Shown here in pieces: positions 43,961 through 52,746 of a DNA stretch of 61,234 bases. The position numbers were made by a program, and so were the translations under genes. The DNA comes from an uncultured Oscillospiraceae bacterium (GTDB lineage Bacteria > Bacillota > Clostridia > Oscillospirales > Oscillospiraceae). Position 1 is the stretch's first letter. Every line of letters begins with the position of its first letter. Where the stretch lies: the NCBI GenBank assembly GCA_934573735.1, contig CAKTMC010000014.1:1-61234 (forward strand). The letters are read 5' to 3'. Under the pieces are notes generated by a model that was not told the DNA's origin, did no database searches, and saw nothing but the letters and a program-made list of their open reading frames with translations.

Positions 43961-44794
43961 TCATTCGGTAAAGTGAATATGATTATTTATGTGGTCCTGG
44001 CAGAAGCAGTGATAGCCCGCGCATTTTGAGCAGTAGCGAAACTCAAGCTCGGGATGCTCCGTGTCGGTTCTGCCGCAGACGGCGCATTTATGGGTGTAGA
44101 GCTTGCCGCGCTGCTCCTGACGTATGCGCTGAGACTCGCGGCGGAAGTTTACGGTGTTGGCGCTGGGCTTATGGAGCTTTACCGATTGCAGCAGGTCGCC
44201 GCCGCAGAAGATGATGAAGTTCAGGATAGCGACGAGCGGCAGCAAATTCATCGGGAAGCTCGTTGTAAATATACTGTAGACAAAGAGCGCGCCGTCAAAA
44301 TAGGCAAGCCATTTCATCTTGACCGGGATAATAAAGAACAAAAGCACCGTCATATCCGGATAGAGCGCCGCGAAGGAGAAGAACATCGACAGATAGATGT
44401 ATGTCGCCGTGATGTTGAGGCTGATGCCGGAGGCGAAGTAGACGATAAAGGCGTAAAGCTCCGAGAGTATGACGCCGGAGAAGAAAAATATCGTAAACTG
44501 TGCGCTTCCCCAGTAGCGCTCAAGGGTGTTGCCGATGAGATAATAAAAATAAAAGGCGAGCAGGGCGAGTATGCCGGTGCTGGGCGGGTAGAAGATTATC
44601 GTGATGAGCCGCCAGACCTGACCGTGCATTATCGCGGCGGGAGAAAAGGTGAGGTAGCCCATAAGCACGGGATTGACGAGGCTCAATAGCCAGAAGAGTA
44701 CGTTTCCGCCTACGATATATTTCATAAGATCGGGTATGCCGAAGTTCGGATGCCTGCGGCAGAAGCGGCTGATAAAGTCCATGGGCTTTTTCAT
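43961..44794 (-). CDS. Rhomboid-like membrane protein with C-terminal zinc ribbon
   Basis: 277 residues with about six membrane helices (~25-205) in the rhomboid/derlin-like arrangement, beginning MKYIVGGNVLFWLLSLV and including GQVWRLITIIFYP, a WR-type motif of loop 1. The GxSG serine motif and the late catalytic His of active rhomboids are not seen, so it is probably a pseudoprotease. The cytosolic tail has CAVCGR...YCSKCAGYHCFCQDH, a Cys/His zinc-binding cluster. AAGGAGGAC precedes the start. It might bind membrane or client proteins. The gene lies upstream of the EF-G-like gene on the same strand across a 173-base gap that contains the terminator. Confidence 0.8.
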   Translation of the reverse strand: MKKPMDFISRFCRRHPNFGIPDLMKYIVGGNVLFWLLSLVNPVLMGYLTFSPAAIMHGQVWRLITIIFYPPSTGILALLAFYFYYLIGNTLERYWGSAQFTIFFFSGVILSELYAFIVYFASGISLNITATYIYLSMFFSFAALYPDMTVLLFFIIPVKMKWLAYFDGALFVYSIFTTSFPMNLLPLVAILNFIIFCGGDLLQSVKLHKPSANTVNFRRESQRIRQEQRGKLYTHKCAVCGRTDTEHPELEFRYCSKCAGYHCFCQDHINNHIHFTE

Positions 44795-44984
44795 AGAGTG
44801 TCCTCCTTGGGATGTACTGGAAAGCGGGCATTCCTGCGCGGAAAATGCCCAGCCATATAAATATACCCTTATTTTAAGCGCAAGTCTATGAAAATTTTGT
44901 TAAAGTCGAAAATATATCTTTAAGTTTCTGAAACAATGTGTTATGATGAGATACGTCATATTATGTTTACCGGAGAAATTACTG

Positions 44985-45740
44985 ATGATAGATAATAACG
45001 AGATAAAAAATGAGCTTATTGAAGGACGCAACGCCGTTATCGAGGCGCTGCGCGCGGGCCGCACGATAGATAAGATATTCATCGCCCGCGGCGACGTGGA
45101 CAAGACTCTCGGTCATATCGCGTCCAAGGCGCGTGAGAGCGGCATCGTCGTCGTTGAGAGCGACCGGCGCAAGCTCGATTTCATGAGCCAGACCAAGGCG
45201 CATCAGGGCGTTATCGCAGTGTGCGCGGTGCGCGATTACTGCTCGGTGGAGGATATTCTCGCTCTTGCGGAGGAGCGCGGCGAGGCTCCCTTCGTCATAG
45301 TCTGCGACGAGATAAGCGACCCGCATAACCTCGGCGCGATAATCAGGACGGCGGAGTGCGTCGGTGCGCACGGCGTAATTATCCCGAAGCGCCGCTCGGC
45401 AGGTCTTACCGCCATAGTCGATAAGGCGAGCGCGGGCGCGGCGGAGCATATGCTCATCGCCCGTGTTGCAAATCTCCCCGCCGCGATAAAAACGCTCAAG
45501 GATAAGGGGCTTTGGATCTACGGCACCGCCGCCGACGGCAAAAACGGACTTTGGACGACCGATTTTACGGGAGCTCTTGCGCTCGTCATCGGCTCCGAGG
45601 GCGAGGGCATGGGGCGTCTTGTCGCGGAGAGCTGCGACTTTGTCGTCAGCCTGCCGATGAAGGGTCAGGTCAGCTCCCTCAACGCAAGCGCCGCCGCCGC
45701 AATCAGCATGTACGAAATTCTCAGGCAGCGCATGAGCTGA
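44985..45740 (+). CDS. rlmB: 23S rRNA (guanosine-2251 2'-O)-methyltransferase
   Basis: 251 residues from ATG 44985 (GGAGA 8 bases upstream; a frame from 44943 is less likely). The N-terminal part is the substrate-binding domain with EGRNAVIEAL, and the SPOUT domain has SDPHNLGAIIRTAE, IGSEGEGMGRL and LPMKGQVSSLNASAAAAI, the S-adenosylmethionine knot. It methylates a peptidyl-transferase-centre guanosine during ribosome assembly. The gene is single and followed by a terminator. Confidence 0.94.
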   Translation: MIDNNEIKNELIEGRNAVIEALRAGRTIDKIFIARGDVDKTLGHIASKARESGIVVVESDRRKLDFMSQTKAHQGVIAVCAVRDYCSVEDILALAEERGEAPFVIVCDEISDPHNLGAIIRTAECVGAHGVIIPKRRSAGLTAIVDKASAGAAEHMLIARVANLPAAIKTLKDKGLWIYGTAADGKNGLWTTDFTGALALVIGSEGEGMGRLVAESCDFVVSLPMKGQVSSLNASAAAAISMYEILRQRMS

Positions 45741-45762
45741 TTATATTTTTAATCGGCCTATA

Positions 45763-45788
45763 AAAAAGTCCGGAAGCGGGCTTTTTGA
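45763..45788 (+). terminator. Terminator of rlmB
   Basis: aaaaagtccg / cgggcttttt around gaag, with trailing T's. Confidence 0.88.
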
Positions 45789-45884
45789 CTGTTTTTATAA
45801 CTGTTTTATAGTTGTATCTCAGGGAAAGACATACCCCTGTCACCCCCCGCTGCTCTATTATATATATAATAAGGGATAGATTAG

Positions 45885-48800
45885 ATGGATAATTGGAACG
45901 AAGATATGGATCTTGAGTCCATACTGCTTGAATACGGCTATGGGGATGAGCCGGAGAGCGAGCCGGAGATAAGCTTCCCTCCCCGCAAGGAATCGGAGAG
46001 CGAGCCGGTTTTGGATTTTGACGCCTTCAACGCCCTGCGTACCGAGACTAAGGACGAGGACGAGGAAGATGTGCGCGTATATTTCCCGACTGCCGCCGCA
46101 GAGCCGCAGGATGAGGACGAGGTGCGCATATATACCCCCGGCAAGAGCGCCGCGACTAAGCCCAAGGCTCAGGCCGCTAAAATTCCGGAGCCGGACTGGT
46201 CGAAGCTCCTCGGTGAGCCGGAAGAGGTGAAAGAGGAGGAGGTCAGGATAGACCCGCGCTTTCGCATGGGCTATGAGCGCAGCTCCGAGAAGCTTTCCTT
46301 TGCCGGCCGTCAGGTAGACCAGAGCGCCGATGAGGACTATGCTCCCCCGCTGCCGCACGATGCGAATTTTGTCTCCGCCTATACGGGCAGGGACTCCGCC
46401 GAGAAATACGAGGAAAAGCCCGAGGAGAAGGAGAAGGGCGGCATTTTCAGACGCGCCTTCAGATGGATAGACAACGCATCCCTCGGCAAGCAGAAGGTAT
46501 CAAAGCGCCGCTTGAATAAGCAGGACGCCTTCAGCGCCGCCGCGACAGCCTATGACCTTGACGAGGAGGACTATGAGCGCCGCGCCAAGGCCTATGCCGC
46601 AGCGGACGAGGAGGATGACGAGGATGTAAAGTCCTACGCCGTCCCCGTAAGGTATTATGAGCGCGGAATCCCGCAGTCTGAGGCGAAGCCCGTTGAGACG
46701 GAGCCTGACGTGGACGAGAGTCATGCGGATTACGAGGCTGCTATGCCCGCAGAGCATGAGCCGGAATATGAGCCCGAATATGAAATCGAGCCGGAGCCAT
46801 GGGAGGAGCCGGACTTTGATTTTTCCAAATATGAGGACGTTGAGCCGGAGGCTTACGAGGACTATGAGGATGAAATCGAGCCCGAGGCAGAGCCGGAGCG
46901 CCGCTCCCCGTTTGAATTTGACAATGTAAATTCCTTTGACCCCGCAGGCGCCTACCGCAATGACGACGACTACGAGGGCTTTGTCGATTACGATCTCGGC
47001 GACAACTTTGAGGAGGATATCGACTATGAACGCCCGGAATCCGAGTTCCGGGAAAAGGAGGATTTCTTCCCCTCAAGCTTCAAGGAGTATTTCTTCTCGG
47101 TCATTACATCGCTGCTATACAGCCTGCGCGGCAGCAGGGGCAGCTCCCGCACGGTGCAGGAGGATCAGGAAAACCTCGGCAAGGAGGTCGAGCCCCTCAA
47201 GGCCTCGCAGTATTACGGCAGCTTTACGCTTTCTCTTCGCAAGCGCCTTCGCGTGAGCCTTGTGCTGCTTGTTATAATGATTTGGATAAATGTCGGTCTG
47301 CCTGTCCCCGGTATGCTCAAGGACTACAAGTGCGCGTCCGCAGCGCTGCTTGCGATGCAGCTTACGGTGTCGGTGCTGGCGCTGGATGTTGTGACGGCGG
47401 GCATAATGAATCTTGTCCGGGGCAAGCCCGGAGCGGAGACGCTTGCGGTGTTCGCCTGCTTCCTCACGGGGGCTGATGCGCTCGTGGTGTCGCTCGGCAA
47501 TATTTCGAGCCCGCACGTTGCGCTCTGCTGCCTTTCCACCGCCTCTCTTGTCGGCGTTCTCGCAAGCTCCCTTGTGAGCTGCCGCGGTCTGCGCAAGGCT
47601 CTGCGCGTACCCGCTATCGGCCGCCGCGCCTACACCGTGACGGGCGAGATGGACGTGAAAAAGCACGATATAACGCTCTTGAAATCCCTGCGCTCCTTCG
47701 GCGGCTTTGTCCGCCGCGCCGAGGAAGCGCCCCCCGATGAGGATGCGTTCAGAACGGCGGCAATGCCCATTATGATAGGTACGCTCCTGCTTGCGGTCAT
47801 AGTCGCGGCGGTGAAAAGGAGCTTTGGCGATTTGATATTCATATATTCCGCCATCTTCGTGCCGGGCGTACCCATTGCGGCGCTCCTGTGCTTCGCTCTC
47901 CCCTTCCTGCTCGGCTCACTGCGCATTTTCTCGAGCGGCGCTGCCATTGCCGGCTGGTCCGGATTAAACGACATAGGCCGCAGCAAAAACCTTATCGTGA
48001 CGGACAGAGATCTGTTCCCGGAGGACTGCGTGGAGTTTGAAAGCGTACGCACATACGGCGATGAGGAGCGGGTCATATCCTATGCGGGCAGCATTATGGC
48101 CGAGGCCGGATGCAGCGTCAGCCCCGCCTTCGGAAGGCTCATGGCGGATAATAAAATCCCCACCTGCCACATAGGTGACCTTGAGTATCTGGCCGGCGGC
48201 GGCATGAAGGCGATCATAGACGGCAGCGTAGTCCTCTGCGGCGGCAAGGAGCTTATGCGCCTTATGAAGGTCTGCCTTCCCTTAAGGATAATAGGCGAAA
48301 ATCCGGTGCTGCTTGCGATAGACGGCAAGCTTCAGGGCATCTTCAACGTGAGGTACAAGGTGCAGCCGCAGGTGCGCAAGGCGCTTATCGAGCTCATAAG
48401 CTCCGACCGTCACCCGATTTTTGCCATACGCGACTTCAATATAGACCCTGCCATGCTTGCAAAGGCCTTTGACGTTGCGACCGACGGCTATGACTTCCCG
48501 CCCTATGTGGAGCGCTTTAAGATATCCGCCGCAGCTCCGGGCGAGGACAGCCAGATAGCCGCCGTCATATGCCGCGAGGGTCTGGGACCCTTGACCCACG
48601 TTGCGGATACCGGGCGGAAGATGTATGTCGCGGTGCGCGTAAATCTTGCGATCACGCTCGTTTCGGCAATCTTAGGTGTGCTGCTGGTGTTTATAAAGCT
48701 CCTGACTGCGGGCACCGTCAGCGCGGCCTTCCTGCTTTTGTATATGCTTTTGAGCGCCGTACTCGTCGCCGTGGTCAGCGTTGTAAAAAGCGGATTATGA
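45885..48800 (+). CDS. Large acidic membrane protein with degenerate P-type ATPase core
   Basis: 971 residues. Residues 1-~400 are acidic, low-complexity and Glu/Pro/Asp/Tyr-rich. From ~455 on there are several membrane helices. The C-terminal half follows P1B-type ATPase order: helices, an AAIAGWSGLNDIGRSKNLI segment equivalent to the stretch before the phosphorylation site, then VTDRDLFPEDC at 705-715, where active pumps have DKTGT, a GGGMKAIIDGSVVLCGG nucleotide-domain-like part, and LLAIDGKLQGIF. D707 remains but the K-T-G-T is lost and no GDxxD hinge motif is seen, so ATP-driven transport is unlikely. It may be a pseudo-enzyme or regulator. AAGGGAT precedes the start. Monocistronic. Confidence 0.78.
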   Translation: MDNWNEDMDLESILLEYGYGDEPESEPEISFPPRKESESEPVLDFDAFNALRTETKDEDEEDVRVYFPTAAAEPQDEDEVRIYTPGKSAATKPKAQAAKIPEPDWSKLLGEPEEVKEEEVRIDPRFRMGYERSSEKLSFAGRQVDQSADEDYAPPLPHDANFVSAYTGRDSAEKYEEKPEEKEKGGIFRRAFRWIDNASLGKQKVSKRRLNKQDAFSAAATAYDLDEEDYERRAKAYAAADEEDDEDVKSYAVPVRYYERGIPQSEAKPVETEPDVDESHADYEAAMPAEHEPEYEPEYEIEPEPWEEPDFDFSKYEDVEPEAYEDYEDEIEPEAEPERRSPFEFDNVNSFDPAGAYRNDDDYEGFVDYDLGDNFEEDIDYERPESEFREKEDFFPSSFKEYFFSVITSLLYSLRGSRGSSRTVQEDQENLGKEVEPLKASQYYGSFTLSLRKRLRVSLVLLVIMIWINVGLPVPGMLKDYKCASAALLAMQLTVSVLALDVVTAGIMNLVRGKPGAETLAVFACFLTGADALVVSLGNISSPHVALCCLSTASLVGVLASSLVSCRGLRKALRVPAIGRRAYTVTGEMDVKKHDITLLKSLRSFGGFVRRAEEAPPDEDAFRTAAMPIMIGTLLLAVIVAAVKRSFGDLIFIYSAIFVPGVPIAALLCFALPFLLGSLRIFSSGAAIAGWSGLNDIGRSKNLIVTDRDLFPEDCVEFESVRTYGDEERVISYAGSIMAEAGCSVSPAFGRLMADNKIPTCHIGDLEYLAGGGMKAIIDGSVVLCGGKELMRLMKVCLPLRIIGENPVLLAIDGKLQGIFNVRYKVQPQVRKALIELISSDRHPIFAIRDFNIDPAMLAKAFDVATDGYDFPPYVERFKISAAAPGEDSQIAAVICREGLGPLTHVADTGRKMYVAVRVNLAITLVSAILGVLLVFIKLLTAGTVSAAFLLLYMLLSAVLVAVVSVVKSGL

Positions 48801-48830
48801 TTTTTGGTTTAATTGGTTTTATATTATGTA

Positions 48831-49058
48831 CTTGAAGTATGTGCGCTTTGCAGCGCACATACTTCAAGGCGTCGACAAAGCTCGACGCCTTGAAAACCTA
48901 TTCAGGAGTATTCAAAAACACTCCTGAATATGCTCGTATTGAACGCAGAAAGGGGACTCCCGTCCCCTCTCTGCACTCTCCCCATGCAATTCTATACACT
49001 GCCGACAGCTTTGTCTGCGGTCCGAAGTATGTGCGCTTTGCAGCGCACATACTTTTTT
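48831..49058 (+). repeat. Array of consecutive hairpins between the pseudo-ATPase gene and groES
   Basis: Five stem-loops in 228 bases: (1) 48831-48868, 17-bp perfect arms; (2) 48863-48894, 13-bp arms, sharing six bases with hairpin 1; (3) 48899-48930, 11-bp arms; (4) 48945-48974, 13-bp arms with one mismatch; (5) 49025-49054, an exact 30-base copy of the core of hairpin 1, followed by a T run and acting as a terminator. The loop of hairpin 2 (gacaaagct, 48874-48882) is complementary to agctttgtc at 49007-49015. No gene is supported here. Confidence 0.88.
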
Positions 49059-49134
49059 AGTCAGAGGCAATAAAGCGTCGAAAACTCGTAACAAAAAATT
49101 TATAAAATTCTACGCAAAATTTTGTCTCGGGGGC

Positions 49135-49197
49135 TTGCAAAATAAAAATTTTATGCTATTATATACTTCGTTAGCACTCAGGTACTTTGAGTGCTAA
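49135..49197 (+). promoter_or_regulatory. groESL promoter with CIRCE operator (HrcA site)
   Basis: TTGCAA (49135-49140) and TATTAT (49157-49162) are followed by a perfect CIRCE element, ttagcactc - nine bases - gagtgctaa, at 49171-49197. HrcA binds CIRCE and represses the chaperonin operon until heat or misfolding stress. The hrcA gene is not in the window. Confidence 0.96.
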
Positions 49198-49235
49198 CAG
49201 ATTAAAGCTTGTATTAAATTTTGGAGGTATATATC

Positions 49236-49520
49236 ATGAAGCTCAATCCCTTGGCAGACAGAGTCGTCCTCCGGCAGAACGCCGCGGAGGAGCGTACCGC
49301 CTCCGGCATCTTCCTCACCGCATCCGCGCAGGAGAAGCCCGAAGTTTATGAGGTCGTCGCGGTAGGTCCCGGCGGTGTTGTGGACGGACACGAGGTCAAG
49401 ATGACCGTCACCCCCGGCCAGAACGTGCTGGTGGGCAAGTACAGCGGCAGCAAGGTAAAGCTTGACGACGAGGAGTTCACCATCGTTCGTCAGGGCGATA
49501 TTCTGGCTGTTATCGAGTGA
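49236..49520 (+). CDS. groES: Co-chaperonin GroES
   Basis: A 94-residue Hsp10 subunit that forms the heptameric lid of the GroEL folding chamber. The N-terminus KLNPLADRVVLRQ, the mobile loop (ERTASGIFLTASAQEKP) and the C-terminal NVLVGKYSGSKVKLDDEEF are typical. ATG 49236 is chosen because TTGGAGG lies before it; an in-frame start at 49221 precedes that site. It lies 36 bases upstream of groEL, in one CIRCE-controlled operon. Confidence 0.97.
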   Translation: MKLNPLADRVVLRQNAAEERTASGIFLTASAQEKPEVYEVVAVGPGGVVDGHEVKMTVTPGQNVLVGKYSGSKVKLDDEEFTIVRQGDILAVIE

Positions 49521-49556
49521 TTTTCCAATTCCTTAAATTGATGGAGGTTATATATC

Positions 49557-51182
49557 ATGGCTAAACAGATTATTTACGGCGAAGAAGCGCGTAAGGCAAT
49601 AGAGCACGGCGTAAATCAGCTCGCCGACACCGTTAAGATCACTCTCGGACCCAAGGGCCGCAATGTTGTTCTCGATAAGAAGTTCGGTGCGCCCCTCATC
49701 ACCAACGACGGCGTGACCATCGCAAAGGAAATCGAGCTTGAGGATCCGTTTGAGAACATGGGCGCTCAGCTCATTAAGGAGGTCTCCACCAAGACCAACG
49801 ACGTCGCGGGCGACGGCACCACCAGCGCCACCGTGCTTGCACAGGCAATGATAAACGAGGGTCTCAAGAACCTCGCCGCCGGTGCAAACCCCATGGTCAT
49901 GAAGAAGGGCATCAGCAAGGCGACCAGCGCCGCCGTTGAGGCTATCAAGGCCATCTCCCAGCCCGTTTCCGGCTCCAGCGATATCGCCCGCGTCGGCACC
50001 ATTTCCTCCGGCGATGAGCTTATCGGCTCCCTTATCTCCGATGCAATGGAGAAGGTCAGCCAGAACGGCGTTATCACTATCGAGGAGTCCAAGACCGCAG
50101 AGACCTACAGCGACGTCGTCGAGGGTATGCAGTTTGACCGCGGCTACCTCAGCCCCTACATGGCAACCGATATGGATAAGATGGAGGCCGTTATTGACGA
50201 CGCTCTCATCCTCATCACCGATAAGAAGATTTCCAACATTCAGGACATTCTGCCTCTGCTTGAGCAGGTCGTCAAGGCAGGCCGCAAGCTCCTGATAGTC
50301 GCTGAGGACATCGAGGGCGAGGCTCTTGCCACCATCATCCTCAATAAGCTCCGCGGCACCTTCACCTGCGTTTGCGTCAAGGCTCCCGGCTTCGGCGACA
50401 GACGCAAGGAAATGCTTCAGGATATCGCAACCCTTACCGGCGGCACCGTCATTTCCAGCGACCTCGGCATGGAGCTTAAGGATGCGGACATCAGTATGCT
50501 CGGTCAGGCACATCAGGTCAAGGTCACCAAGGAGAACACCGTTATCGTTGACGGCGCAGGCGCTGCCGAGGATATCAGGGCTCGTACCGCTCAGATACAG
50601 CACATGATAGAGACCACCACCTCCGATTATGACCGTGAGAAGCTTCAGGAGCGTCTTGCAAAGCTTGCAGGCGGCGTTGCGGTCATCAAGGTCGGCGCTG
50701 CAACCGAGACCGAGATGAAGGAGAAGAAGCTCCGCATCGAGGACGCTCTTAACGCCACCCGCGCCGCAGTCGCAGAGGGCATAGTCGCAGGCGGCGGCAC
50801 GGCATATGTCGTTGCGTCCAAGGCTGCCGATAAGCTCGTTGCCGCCCTTAGCGGCGACGAAAAGACCGGCGCTGCAATCGTCGCAAGAGCGCTCAAGGCT
50901 CCCATCATGCAGATCGCCGCAAACGCAGGTCTTGAGGGCGCAGTCATCCTCAACAACATCTACAACAGCCGCAGAGCCAATTACGGCTACGATGCCGCAA
51001 ACGACAAGTACGGCGATATGCTGGAGCTCGGCATTGTTGACCCGACCAAGGTCTGCCGCAGCGCACTTGAGAATGCCGCCTCCGTTGCCTCCATGGTTCT
51101 TACCACCGAGAGCCTCGTGACCGACATTCCCGAGAAAAATCCTCCCATGGCAGCAGCTCCCGACATGGGCGGCATGTACTAA
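49557..51182 (+). CDS. groEL: Chaperonin GroEL
   Basis: A 541-residue Hsp60 chaperonin. Hallmarks are LGPKGRNVVLDK, the ATP-binding DGTTSATVLAQ, the GGGTAYV motif of the equatorial domain, and a C-terminal tail shortened to PDMGGMY instead of long GGM repeats. TGGAGG precedes the start. With GroES it assists folding of cytosolic proteins. A GC-rich inverted repeat follows. Confidence 0.98.
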   Translation: MAKQIIYGEEARKAIEHGVNQLADTVKITLGPKGRNVVLDKKFGAPLITNDGVTIAKEIELEDPFENMGAQLIKEVSTKTNDVAGDGTTSATVLAQAMINEGLKNLAAGANPMVMKKGISKATSAAVEAIKAISQPVSGSSDIARVGTISSGDELIGSLISDAMEKVSQNGVITIEESKTAETYSDVVEGMQFDRGYLSPYMATDMDKMEAVIDDALILITDKKISNIQDILPLLEQVVKAGRKLLIVAEDIEGEALATIILNKLRGTFTCVCVKAPGFGDRRKEMLQDIATLTGGTVISSDLGMELKDADISMLGQAHQVKVTKENTVIVDGAGAAEDIRARTAQIQHMIETTTSDYDREKLQERLAKLAGGVAVIKVGAATETEMKEKKLRIEDALNATRAAVAEGIVAGGGTAYVVASKAADKLVAALSGDEKTGAAIVARALKAPIMQIAANAGLEGAVILNNIYNSRRANYGYDAANDKYGDMLELGIVDPTKVCRSALENAASVASMVLTTESLVTDIPEKNPPMAAAPDMGGMY

Positions 51183-51197
51183 GAGATAAGTAAAGTT

Positions 51198-51229
51198 AAC
51201 TCCCGGCGCTCATTTGAGCGCCGGGAGTT
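51198..51229 (+). terminator. Hairpin after groEL
   Basis: 14-bp perfect arms, aactcccggcgctc and its complement, around attt; the following run is not T-rich, so efficiency is uncertain. Confidence 0.75.
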
Positions 51230-51267
51230 CCTCCTCTGCCCTACCCCGATTATTGACGCGAGGCAAA

Positions 51268-51296
51268 ACAAAAAAAGACACGCATAAGCGTGTCTT
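51268..51296 (-). terminator. Terminator of the minus-strand tRNA cluster
   Basis: Minus strand gacacgc / gcgtgtc around ttat, followed by seven T's, immediately past tRNA-Cys. Confidence 0.92.
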
Positions 51297-51371
51297 TGGA
51301 GGCGCCACCCAGACTTGAACTGGGGAGTCGCGGATTTGCAGTCCGCTGCCTTACCACTTGGCTATGGCGCC
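51297..51371 (-). tRNA. tRNA-Cys (GCA)
   Basis: Acceptor GGCGCCA/TGGCGCC, anticodon GCA in loop CTGCAAA, encoded CCA. Last tRNA of the four-gene cluster. Confidence 0.94.
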
Positions 51372-51417
51372 ATATGAGATTTGCGGGCTGAAGTTATATG
51401 CCCGCAAATCCTTTTCA

Positions 51418-51493
51418 TGGAGCGGCTTACGAGGCTCGAACTCGCTACCTCCACCTTGGCAAGGTGGCGCTCTACCGGATGAGCTAAAGCCGC
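51418..51493 (-). tRNA. tRNA-Gly (GCC), second copy
   Basis: Identical in body to the plus-strand tRNA-Gly at 25620; CCA encoded. A hairpin, atttgcgggc / gcccgcaaat, lies between it and tRNA-Cys. Confidence 0.95.
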
Positions 51494-51516
51494 AGAACTC
51501 ATCGCATTGCGATGAG

Positions 51517-51592
51517 TGGTGCCTCCGGTCGGAGTTGAACCAACGACACGCGGATTTTCAATCCGCTGCTCTACCTACTGAGCTACAGAGGC
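51517..51592 (-). tRNA. tRNA-Phe (GAA)
   Basis: Acceptor GCCTCTG/CGGAGGC, anticodon loop TTGAAAA with GAA, CCA encoded. Confidence 0.94.
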
Positions 51593-51608
51593 GTATTAAG
51601 TTAATAAA

Positions 51609-51685
51609 TGGTGGGAACAACTGGACTCGAACCAGTGACCCCCTGCTTGTAAGGCAGGTGCTCTAACCAGCTGAGCTATGCTCCC
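51609..51685 (-). tRNA. tRNA-Val (TAC)
   Basis: Acceptor GGGAGCA/TGTTCCC, anticodon loop CTTACAA with TAC, CCA encoded. First gene of the cluster. Confidence 0.94.
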
Positions 51686-51702
51686 GTCACGACGGCTTTG
51701 CT

Positions 51703-51731
51703 ATAATAACAAGATTTTCGCATTTTGTCAA
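51703..51731 (-). promoter_or_regulatory. Promoter of the tRNA Val-Phe-Gly-Cys cluster
   Basis: Minus strand TTGACA (51731-51726), 17 bases, TATTAT (51708-51703), 18 bases before tRNA-Val. Confidence 0.85.
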
Positions 51732-51968
51732 GAGCTTTATCAAAGTTTTTTGTTTTTCTTTTTCCGTGTCTCTGCCTGCCCGCTCTTCCCTGCCCGTTTT
51801 TTGCCCCGATTTACGCTCAAGGTATAGTTATAACGCGCCAAACCGAAGACTGCGGCACGATAATTATTAACTCCGATTTTTCGTAAATTTTACAAAATAC
51901 CGCTTTTATATAAATCCCGCCCGTGCTATACTGAGGATAATAACAAGAGCAATTGCAGGAGGACGAAT

Positions 51969-52742
51969 ATGGAACAATTACGCAGCAAAAAGGGCTTTAT
52001 ATGCGACATGGACGGTGTTATATATCACGGAAACCGCCTTCTTCCCGGCGTGCCCGAGTTTGTGGAATGGCTTTACCGCGAGGGCAAGAACTTCCTCTTT
52101 CTCACAAACTCCTCCGAGCGCTCGCCCAAGGAGCTGCAGCAAAAGCTCAAGCGCATGGGGCTTGACGTGGACGAGAGCCATTTTTACACCAGCGCCCTTG
52201 CGACCGCGCGCTTTATAAGCTCCCAGTCCCCCGGATGCAGCGCCTATGTCATCGGCGGCGCGGGTCTTATCATGGCGCTTCACGATGCGGGCATTACGAT
52301 GAACGACGTTGACCCCGACTATGTCGTGATCGGCGAGGGCAACACCTATAATTATGAAAACATTCTCCGGGCTGTCCGCCTCGTCTCAAACGGAGCGCGG
52401 CTCATCGGCACCAACAGCGACCTGACAGGCCCCTCCGAGGACGGTATAATCCCCGCCTGCCGCGCCATGATTAGCCCCATAGAGCTTGCGACCGGCCGCA
52501 CGGCATACTTTGTCGGCAAGCCGAACCCGCTCATGATGCGCACGGGGCTTCGTATTCTCGGCGTTCACTCCGCCGAGGCCGTCATGATAGGCGACCGCAT
52601 GGACACCGACATGGTTGCCGGCATCGAAACCGGTCTTGACACCTGCCTTGTGCTCTCCGGCGTGACTCAGCCGGGAGACATCCATCAGTTCCCCTACAGG
52701 CCGCGCCTTGTGCTAAACGGCGTCGGCGATATCCCGGGCTGA
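51969..52742 (+). CDS. HAD-IIA phosphatase (NagD-like)
   Basis: A 257-residue HAD-superfamily phosphatase of subclass IIA. Motif I CDMDGVIYHG carries the nucleophile Asp, motif II is LTNSS, and the cap is of type C2. Motif III/IV are GKPNPLMM and MIGDRMDTDMVAG. Members dephosphorylate nucleotides, 4-nitrophenyl phosphate or glycerol phosphates; the substrate is not predictable here. GCAGGAGGA precedes the start. The stop is 4 bases before the TraX-like start, so the two are co-transcribed. Confidence 0.9.
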   Translation: MEQLRSKKGFICDMDGVIYHGNRLLPGVPEFVEWLYREGKNFLFLTNSSERSPKELQQKLKRMGLDVDESHFYTSALATARFISSQSPGCSAYVIGGAGLIMALHDAGITMNDVDPDYVVIGEGNTYNYENILRAVRLVSNGARLIGTNSDLTGPSEDGIIPACRAMISPIELATGRTAYFVGKPNPLMMRTGLRILGVHSAEAVMIGDRMDTDMVAGIETGLDTCLVLSGVTQPGDIHQFPYRPRLVLNGVGDIPG

Positions 52743-52746
52743 TTGC

